This document shows, one piece after another, positions 56,577 through 64,000 of a DNA stretch of 64,000 nt. The number at the start of each line of letters is the position of its first letter. The stretch's first letter is position 1. The DNA is taken from contig JAYKXP010000036.1 of NCBI GenBank assembly GCA_037176845.1, forward strand, positions 186,001-250,000. The letters are read 5' to 3'. Made by a program: the position numbers and the translations under genes. A model generated the notes under the pieces. The model was not told the origin of the DNA and did not search any database. It saw only the letters and a list, made by a program, of their open reading frames with translations. The DNA is from Paramarasmius palmivorus. Its lineage: Eukaryota > Basidiomycota > Agaricomycetes > Agaricales > Marasmiaceae.

Positions 56577-58124
56577 TCACGAATAACGTTGGTCTGTGAT
56601 CGACACATCCATTCCTTCGGCCTTTAGTTTCTCTAACCGCACTCTAGTCTGCACGGATGGTTGAAATCGTGCCGCTGTGCGGATCCGACACTGACGCAAA
56701 CAGATGACAGGTGATGAGTTGCCACCATTCCGATACCTTGACTCGAGAAAGTCCAGTAAACCGTCAGTGTCCATCTGCGAGTGAACCTCCAACGAAAGTG
56801 CTTCTAGGTTCGGCAGCAACACATGGTCACTGGCCTCGTCAACGAGACCGGAGAAGGATAACAAAACCTGGACAAGGGAGACATGAAGCTCCCGGACTGT
56901 AGGAATAGTATGGAGTAATGTATTGAAGTCCTTTTCTGTCCAAAATGAATCTTGAATTCGGAGGGACGAAAGGGGCGGGGAAGAGCGGTGCAGCAATCTC
57001 AATATGGGTGCCACTTTGAGACCTCCATCCCGAAATTCAGATGCCGGGGTCGGTCGTTCCAAGATCTCTATTCGTAGGCTCTCCAGGCAAGGAAGATGGA
57101 TAAAATCCAAGATCCTGAGATCCTTCTCAACGTCTATCGCCAGAACCCGCAAATGGTTCAAGGAGATGATTGCCTCTGGCATCGGAATGTGGCTGCCCCG
57201 GTCGTGAACAAGAAGCCTACAGTCCTCCAGCCTCCTTGTCTGGCTCAAAACCCGGAGTGCAAGCTCCACGTTATAGGTTCCCGCGAGACGTAGAAGCTGA
57301 TGAAAGGGAAACGATGGATAGATGTCGTAGAACGGAACGACGACGAATCTGGCGTCTCGCAACATAGGCGCAACAGAAAACATTTCGGAGATGTCTTCGG
57401 CGCGGTAGTGCTGAACATGGATTTTGAGCTTTTGTAGCACGGGGAGTCGACCGCTTATGGGTAGCATGAGCTTGAACAAGGCAACAGGTACCTTGAGTTC
57501 CAAGCTCTGCCAATGGTGTGAGTGACGAACCAGCCTGCTGAGAATAGCCCTATCTTCTATCCTGTCGTATTCAAGATGTAGGCGGACGCGTATTGGATGA
57601 TTCCCGGCCCTCTCGAGGTATGTCCGTAGAAGATCGTTCCGGTTCTTTTTTGAACGTTTTAATGGTTTGGCGTTTATGATGATATTGTCCCATAGACGAA
57701 CGTAACCCATAGCTATGGACCTCCATCTCGAACACACATGAGTAAGAACCCAAGGTGCCTGAGTGGTATCCCAAAAGTCCAGATCCTCTGGAGTTTGAGA
57801 TGGAAGGCAGAATGTGAATATGGTTTCCCATAGCTCCTGGGGAAATCGTCGAATTGGGAGTAACATGGCTTTGTGCTGAAGGGAGTATGACTTCAATGCA
57901 TCTCGTGCTCGTTCAAGGTCTTTGACAATGCGTTTGAGCCGTTTAATTTCGGGGGTGAGAATGTCCAGTTCATGCTCGACTTGGTCGATGACCCCATGGA
58001 TTAACTTGGCTTCTTCCTCGGTAGGACTGTTGTTGCAATGGAATAGATGTGGACATGGTGGGGTTGGAAGAGATAGGTGGTAGCCGGCGGCTTTTCGACA
58101 TGTGGTACAAGAGAGAAGTGTCAT
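56577..58124 (-). CDS. F-box-like protein, Agaricomycete type
   Basis: Single exon, about 515 residues from the ATG at 58124 (MTLLSCTTCRKAAGYH); an in-frame ATG at 58196 would add 24 hydrophobic residues. Near the N-terminus are paired Cys residues, then a predicted coiled coil (IDQVEHELDILTPEIKRLKRIVKDLERARDALKSY) and the F-box: LLPIRRFPQELWETIFTFCLP with APWVLTHVCSRWRSIAMGYVRLWDNI. The remainder has leucine-rich spacing such as LPVLQKLKIHV, LNHLRVLAIDV and LPNLEALSLEV, as in substrate-recruiting F-box proteins of SCF ubiquitin ligases. Mushrooms have hundreds of these; the target is unknown. Confidence 0.85.
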   Translation of the reverse strand: MTLLSCTTCRKAAGYHLSLPTPPCPHLFHCNNSPTEEEAKLIHGVIDQVEHELDILTPEIKRLKRIVKDLERARDALKSYSLQHKAMLLPIRRFPQELWETIFTFCLPSQTPEDLDFWDTTQAPWVLTHVCSRWRSIAMGYVRLWDNIIINAKPLKRSKKNRNDLLRTYLERAGNHPIRVRLHLEYDRIEDRAILSRLVRHSHHWQSLELKVPVALFKLMLPISGRLPVLQKLKIHVQHYRAEDISEMFSVAPMLRDARFVVVPFYDIYPSFPFHQLLRLAGTYNVELALRVLSQTRRLEDCRLLVHDRGSHIPMPEAIISLNHLRVLAIDVEKDLRILDFIHLPCLESLRIEILERPTPASEFRDGGLKVAPILRLLHRSSPPLSSLRIQDSFWTEKDFNTLLHTIPTVRELHVSLVQVLLSFSGLVDEASDHVLLPNLEALSLEVHSQMDTDGLLDFLESRYRNGGNSSPVICLRQCRIRTAARFQPSVQTRVRLEKLKAEGMDVSITDQRYS

Positions 58125-58473
58125 AACTACAAACGCGACCAAAGGCGTTTCTCTGTGAGTTGTAAAGAATAAAATGCAACGACTCACGTACTTCAAGTAA
58201 TCCAGAATCTCAGCGGTTTCGGTGAACGGATGAGATAGTAGGAGGGGATGGGTAAAAGTCGGACCGCCGCGGATTGATAAATGCTCCTGATGGTTAAAGT
58301 TTGTCTGACGGTCACACAGAGGCCTTCAAAATACGTCTAGATACAAAATTCAATTGCATTGCAAGTCGATATCGCAAAGTGTGGAATAAAGATAAGGTCC
58401 AATCGACGATAGAATAAGGCGAATGCGGGATGATAACAATATCGAGGTAGCGCAACGTACAACAACGACGAAG
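58125..58473. other. Spacer between F-box gene start and KNH1-like gene end
   Basis: Holds the F-box promoter; no coding region is supported. Confidence 0.5.
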
Positions 58474-59545
58474 TTAAGCTAAGGGTATGATAGCAAAGAA
58501 GCATAAAGAGAGGATACCCATCATGGGTAGCGAGACAGCAGGGCCATTTGCGGCGCTATTAGACGACTGTGTCTGAGTGGAAGCCGATGCTGCTGCTGAA
58601 GTGTCTCTCGACTCTGAGCTAGATCTAGTAGCAGACTCTGGTGTTGAGGAAGGGGGTATCACCATTGTGGAGAACCCTGAGGTAACAGGGGTTGTAGAAG
58701 TCGAAGTCGGAGTTGAGGCCGGTGGATTGATTGGTGTAGTAAGAGGTGGTAAAGATGTTGAAAGTGTACCAATAACAATGGTCGATAAGGGTGCTTCAGA
58801 TTCTGCTGCGGAATCGGTAAACGAGTCTGGGATGGGTATAGACGATGTGGCTGATTCTAGTGGGTTATCAAATGACCCCGACATGCCATCAAGTCTGCCG
58901 TGCTGAATGTTAGAGGGACTACGTGTAGAAATGGATGTGTACACATACTTGAAAAATGGGGAAAATCCCAAGTAAGATGTTCCATTCTCTTGTGCAGTGC
59001 TTGAGGTAAATGCAATGTAGCTGCGAGATGAGGTGCTGAGCATGTTGGTCGTTAACATCAAAGATGGTGGGACCTACTATGAACCCGAATCAGGGCCTGC
59101 ATCCGGGATGGGCTGAAGGAATGGGGCTCAGTATTGGTAGGCATCCAAGCACAAAATTACGCACTGTGAAGGTGAGAGATTGCTGTTTAGATACGTCGAC
59201 CGCAGCTAGGCTTTGCACTAGTTGCTAAAACGACCGTCAGACAACGAAATGACGGAGAATATGTTAAGACATGCCTGCCTCCCGGTATAGAGTCCAACAG
59301 TTGTTACACCAATGGTAGATAGCAAAGGACTTTCTCCGTTGTCTACCCATTGGACGGTACACTCTTCGCCTGCATGGCAGACTGAACCTTCCAAACGTTT
59401 GATGACCTGCACGCAGACGCATGTAAGTGTCGGAACGTCACAATGAGGTCAGATCAGAACCCACATATAGTGCAGCTTCCACAGTCAAAAGAGCATCCAG
59501 CGCTATTGTGAACGCCAAAGCCAGGGCCGGGAAGGAAAAATACAT
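58474..59545 (-). CDS. KRE9/KNH1-like Ser/Thr-rich GPI-anchored cell-surface protein
   Basis: Starts at 59545 with signal peptide MYFSFPALALAFTIALDALLTVEA. Following exons read VIKRLEGSVCHAGEECTVQWVDNG, PLLSTIGVTTVGLYTGRQ, QLVQSLAAVDVSKQQSLTFT, PIPDAGPDSGSYTSSRSYIAFTSSTAQENGTSYLGFSPFFK: the Kre9/KNH-type beta-sandwich. A long Ser/Thr/Pro-rich stalk follows and the C-terminus, SNSAANGPAVSLPMMGILSLCFFAIIPLA, is a GPI-attachment signal. Such proteins sit on the plasma membrane or wall, with a role in glucan assembly inferred from yeast. The intron between GRQ and QLVQ (59274-59225) has a GC donor (CAG|GCATGT). The donor before HGRLDG is uncertain. Confidence 0.8.
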
Positions 59546-59861
59546 TGTGAATTATTGGGATTATTTGCAAAATGAGTGTCGGGGTTTTTCTTGCTGAAAA
59601 TGAGTGACGAGTATTTGAGTTTCCGGGGTTTCTAAAGCGGCGAGTTCGAATACATGCAAGCTATAGAAGAGCTTGCAGCGAGACAAAGTCGTGAGTTATG
59701 ATGGTCGTGAAGAAAGGCAAATCGTCGCACAAATGTTGGCGTTTCAATCGTGAACGTCACAAAGCGCGTAACGTTAAAACGTGACCATCTCGGGCCGATG
59801 GGAATGATATCCGGCAATTTGAATGTGCCGGCGTCATCGTCTCTTTCTCTCCGCGTCCACA
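59546..59861. other. Divergent promoter region, KNH1-like / DERA
   Basis: About 316 bp between two divergent start codons; no coding region is supported. A pyrimidine-rich run precedes the DERA ATG. Confidence 0.55.
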
Positions 59862-60813
59862 ATGAGCCTTTCGAACGAAGAGTGGGCACTATCAATTGGA
59901 AAGAAAGCCTCAGAAGTTCTTGGGGACACCAGCGAGTGTGACTCTGCTTTCACAAAGATCGTCGTTCCAGGTGACCACTTTGCCACCGCAATCGACCACA
60001 CATTATTAAAACCGGAGGCAACACCTGCCCAAATCGATCAGCTTTGCGACGAGGCGATCAAGTACAAATTCAAGGCACGAGTCCCTTACTAGAGAATACG
60101 AGAAAACCTCATTCACGACTGTGATTTGTCTAGTCCTGTTGTGTCAATGGAGCAAACGTTAAACAAGTCGCTGAACGGTTACAAGGCAGCTCCTCGATAC
60201 CTTGCGCTGTGATTGGTTTCCCCTTGGGTGCATGCACCACCGCAGTAAAAGGATTGTACGTTGTTCATTTTGCCTGGTAATAACGGCTGTTCGACCACAC
60301 TCTTTAGTGAAACTCGCGATGCTATCACCTCGGGCGCCCAGGAGATCGACATGGTAATCCCCATAGGCGCGCTGAAGGCCAAAGACTACAAGACCGTATT
60401 CATAGACATCTCTTTCGTCGTTCAGGCTGCTAGCCCTGTACCGGTCAAGGTCATTCTCGAGACTATCTTCTTAACAGACGAAGAGAAGATCGCAGCTTCA
60501 TTTATCGCCGCAGAAGCAGGCGCTGCATTCGTCAAGACCAGTACTGGCTTTTTGGGTGGCGGCGCGACCGTCGAAGATGTCAAACTGATGTGGAGAACCG
60601 TTCGTTATAAAGGAGGTAGTGTCAAAGTTAAAGCTAGTGGAGGAGTAAGAACCTTCGAAAAGTGCTTGGCTATGTTCAAGGCTGGCGCAGAGCGTATTGG
60701 GACGTATGTCCTCAAATTCACTACTGTTTCACTTCGTTCACTCATTGCGACTGCTTAGATCTTCCGGTGCATCAATTATGGCTGAAACTCCAGCAGCTGC
60801 AGGAGAATACTAA
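59862..60813 (+). CDS. Deoxyribose-phosphate aldolase
   Basis: Four exons, join(59862..60074,60134..60255,60308..60703,60759..60813), give 261 residues. It splits 2-deoxyribose-5-phosphate to glyceraldehyde-3-phosphate and acetaldehyde in nucleoside catabolism. Marks are [62 protein letters not shown], the Schiff-base Lys in [10 protein letters not shown] and the second active-site Lys in [11 protein letters not shown]. The ATG at 59862 ([10 protein letters not shown]) was preferred over an in-frame upstream ATG at 59823 with unlike sequence. Intron 1 (60075-60133) seems to start with GC (AAG|GCACGA), giving the family-typical FKSCCVNGA joint. Converges on the permease, 62 bp between stops. 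Confidence 0.9.
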
Positions 60814-60875
60814 GATACAGATCATGAAGTTGTAATTCTAGTTCATCAAGTCATCAGGACGTAAAGAAAAGCTCT

Positions 60876-63659
60876 TCAAAGAGTGATAATCCGTGTGCCA
60901 AGTTCAGAGACAGGATAAGGGAACCTATTCCCTGGACAGCTCATAAACATGAGGGAGGTAGGTATTGCAAGACGGTGAGCCAATGCTGCAACGTTGCATG
61001 GATTGAATGAGTCGTGTAGAATTATCTATGCAAACAATGAGCTATTGTCAGTGAATTCATACTCGCTACTCACAAGGTCTATGGTGATTTCCGGAAATGC
61101 TTCGTCTAGAACTGAATGCTGATCGTTAATACAGGGCCTGAAGAAGTACCAAATGACTTACTCTTTGCATTAGCCTCCAACTCCGACGGAATCCCTGTTT
61201 CCTCTTCTAAAAAGTGGACAATCTTTACGCAAGACGTTTCTTCAGATCGTGATACATATAATATCATGCGGAAAAGATGGTTTATCTAGGTGTAAGATTC
61301 AGCACATTACTCGGACGTCAGGAGATCCAAAAGAACCCACCTCGTCCGACTTGGCTAGTATGCACACTGGCTGGCGCTTTGACCTCGTGAAAACATCGAT
61401 AAGCTTTTGCCCCCAAGACCGCGATATGCTCTGACGGTGCAAGCTGGGATATTGATCATAGACCCAGTACAACCATCGAAGAAGACGAATCTTTTTCTGG
61501 GTCAGAGAGAACAGTGCCACAATCGCGACGAAATAGATAGCGAAGTATCTAAAAACGCGTTGTTAGACTCGAAATGTAGCCAGGAAGGGCAACAAATCTT
61601 ACCCGGCCGTAGTGGGATCAATGATAATGTTACCAATCACGACGGTTACTGTGATGGCCAGAGCAAGAAGGATTATAGTTAGAGGATGGTTTGACTCCCT
61701 CGGTAAACGACCGCGGTTGAATTTGAGAAGGAGAAGTGAAATGGGGAAGAGCGACATCGCTGCAAGCCACACGAGCGAAAACCTAAGCGAAATATTAGTG
61801 GATCGCCTGAGGCACAGCTAGATTACTCACATCTTTGAGACTATAGTAAGGCTTGCGGAGGTACTCGAATAGATGACTGCACAAAATCCCACAAAAGATA
61901 GAACGGACACAAATGGTGCCTTGGTTATCGGCAAAGCCCGAAGGAACAGATTAGGAAGAATCCGATCATGAGCAAGCTGCTCGAACAGCTCGCAAGCGCT
62001 GAGAATGCCTAGGGTCCTTTAGTTTGAATGTTCAGCGATATGAGTTGGCCTACAGTACCTGTAAGAACACCTCCACAAAGAACGAAGACCGCGTCAGCCG
62101 CGATCCATATCCTCAACCATCTACCAGCGGACTGAAGAGGTATGAGTAAGGCTTTGCGAGAACGGTGCATCATCATCAATAACTTACCAGCTCCGCGAGA
62201 ACACTGAGGACGTTGGCGCCTTGAAGTATCGTGTCGAGAGGAACGATGGCAAGTGAAAGCAGTGAAAGGACTGATGTGAACACGATCGCAGGATAATGAA
62301 GGTTCCTGAGCACGAGCGATAGCCGTCCAGGCTTGATTCGTGCAATGTAGGCTGGTACACCTTAAGAGGAATCAGAAATGTCCATGATTCAGCTTTGCAT
62401 ACTCACATTCAAACCCTGTCAGACCCAGCACCCCAAGACAGAAGCCATTGAAGATTTGCCTCGCTATTGTGGTACCAGAATGAGCCGAACCAGCATCCCA
62501 GTTGGCCTTTATTTGTGAGTTTCCGATTGCGCTCCAATGAACAAATGCCGCGACCATAAGCGCCACCAGTGTTAGGACCTGTATGTCCCAAAAGAGAGCT
62601 GTTAGCTCAAATAGCCTATTCTACTCGAAACTTACGTGAATGGTAAGGACACATAGTGCTAATCGTGCACTCTCTTTGATGCCGGAAAGGCTGATAAGTG
62701 TGAAAGCCCCGATAACGAGAACTGCGACGACGTATTCTGGGAAGGGAAGAGATACTTCCCCCGCGAGGTACGAAGCAGCAGTCGCTGCAGACACTACACT
62801 GGTGGCACCAAAGTCCAACAACAATATCGACGCTGCGACTAAAGCTAATGATTTTGATGATATATTCAACCTTTTGTTGATGAGTGAGCGACCAGGAAGG
62901 GATAATAAACGCAATCACGAACAGGTAGGAGTAAGGGGCACCACATATCGGTAGTGCTGACCCTAGTTCTGTCATTATAGGACGCCAAAGGAACAATGTC
63001 ATTGTGGCCATGAATAATGATATTGGAGTGCTATAGGTCCTTTTGTGAGCAAAAAAAAAAGATCAGATGCGCATGCACAAACACATACTAGACTTTAGCC
63101 TCGGCAACCACAGCTGGTAGGGCATAAAAGACGCTTCCAAGCACGGCGTTACCAGCCAAAGCACTAGCTGTGAACTGCCCAAGAATTTTCGCATCTCTCA
63201 AGGACTTGACGCGCTCCGCCCCAATCTCTAGCTCTTTTGGTTCAAGATGAAATTTGTGGTAGGTACCCCATCCAGCAAACTCAAACTCATTTGTAAGATT
63301 GAGGAAGCGTGATGGAACGGCCGTTGTCTTTAAAGAGTACTCTCCCGGAGGGCGGACGCGTTGTCGACGTAGGATGACATCGAATTGAGATTCAGCAAAA
63401 GTGGGTGGGTCGAGATTGCGTTGGTCGCGGTGGGGAGTTTGTCGAGCTATTGACGACGTGTCAGAGAGTTCTATTATACATCAATAGCAGAAGACGTACA
63501 CGTTTCGCTTCGTACTTGTGGTGCAATAGCAATCCATTGCTGGTCAGGTTGAGACTCGGACTGCTCCTCCATTCTCGCAGTGGGCTCCATGATGGGTTTG
63601 TTGCAAGGATCTTCCTCGATGGGTGCCGCTCCTTTTGTAGAAAACTCTTTCTTTGACAT
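60876..63659 (-). CDS. APC-superfamily amino-acid permease
   Basis: Multi-exon gene starting at the ATG at 63659 (MSKKEFSTKGAAP) and ending SELGTRIITL at 60876. After a hydrophilic N-terminus come about twelve membrane helices: ILGQFTASALAGNAVLGSVFYALPAVV, ISLFMATMTLFLWRP, ALVAASILLLDFGATSVVSAATAASYL, YVVAVLVIGAFTLISLSG, LTLVALMVAAFVHW, FNGFCLGVLGLTGFEC, AIVFTSVLSLLSLAIVPLD, WIAADAVFVLCGGVLTGIL, FVSVLSFVGFCAVIYSS, IVSKMFSLVWLAAMSLFPISLLLL and TIILLALAITVTVVIGNIIID. Gly-rich first-helix sequence and GLTGFEC are typical of basidiomycete APC transporters. The long cytosolic C-terminus (KIVHFLEEETGIPSELEANAK, FMSCPGNRFPYPVSELGTRI) is characteristic of this fungal subgroup. Substrate cannot be named. 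Confidence 0.82.
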
Positions 63660-64000
63660 CCTTTGAAGAGCCCAAAAGAGAAAGGGCAAAAAGGGTAGAA
63701 TGGGGGTAGTCGTCAAGTTGAAAGGAAATGTGTATCATGTTCGCGACCTGATCGAATACTCGGATCAACATTGGTAGTACCGCTGAAAGACAGCACACAT
63801 AGTGCGAGAGCATCTTCGAAGTGGCGAGTACTGATAGGTTCCCATAGACTATTATTGGAATGCTCAATATGAAAATGGTTCAAAGTCGCAGCAAACATAT
63901 TCGCTGTCAGTGTCACGACAGATGGCAAAGGCCGAAATGCTGTGACACAAGCGCCCACGACTTCGCTTTTGACCATGGCATACGTAGCAGTCGATGCAGA
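63660..64000. other. Upstream region of the permease
   Basis: An open frame at 63976-63713 (-) of 87 codons lies directly upstream of the permease; it may be leader sequence. No motif is seen and no second gene is supported before the window ends. Confidence 0.4.

Noticed and set aside
18000..64000. Secondary-metabolite or CAZyme gene cluster
   Set aside because: GH43, GH128, dehydrogenases and permease are separated by housekeeping genes and lack a core synthase or shared orientation.

Overview
This window is nuclear DNA of a filamentous basidiomycete, most likely an Agaricomycete. The evidence is gene style (many 45-70 nt introns, often 5-15 per gene, with short spacers) and gene content. 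Typical lineage families are present: 7TM membrane proteins of unknown function, F-box and BTB proteins, an expansion-type G-alpha subunit, a KRE9/KNH1-like Ser/Thr-rich GPI protein and an 'LFGYN...LPALIFYD' orphan family. Housekeeping genes (PPX1, EMC2, AP-1 sigma, RPS30, FOL1, SEC11) place it firmly in a fungus. All exon-intron models were built by eye from splice sites, reading phase and family conservation.

Layout. 1-4.2 kb: an orphan-family gene running off the left edge, a solo LTR and an NmrA/isoflavone-reductase-like gene. 6-17.4 kb: two close paralogues of a small unrecognised protein (126 and 128 aa) lie about 10.5 kb apart. The space between them is filled mostly by one LINE insertion with a 16-bp target-site duplication and a poly-A tail. 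That LINE is broken inside its endonuclease domain by a 3.2-kb element with 17-bp perfect terminal inverted repeats, which itself carries a Tc1-type transposase gene: three nested layers. 18-26 kb: a 7TM gene, a diverged inverted-repeat pair, a short protein with repeated SFEELR motifs and an aldehyde dehydrogenase. 28-38 kb: G-alpha, a secreted GH43 glycosidase, a BTB protein and a second aldehyde dehydrogenase in inverted orientation with the same intron layout. 38-49 kb: a dense housekeeping block (PPX1/EMC2 head to head with only 54 bp between start codons, ChaC-type gamma-glutamylcyclotransferase, a divergent unknown gene, AP-1 sigma, RPS30, trifunctional FOL1, SEC11). 49-64 kb: secreted GH128, a 7TM gene with an apparent frameshift, ACC deaminase, a secreted App1-like phosphatase-domain protein, an F-box protein, a KNH1-like GPI protein, deoxyribose-phosphate aldolase and an APC amino-acid permease.

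The genes do not form one obvious pathway or a secondary-metabolite cluster; neighbours share promoters rather than functions. The most unusual signals are the three-layer transposon nest, the twin orphan genes beside it, six introns that appear to use GC instead of GT donors, and the exon-repeat structure of the SFEELR protein. I see no CRISPR array, rRNA or convincing tRNA.
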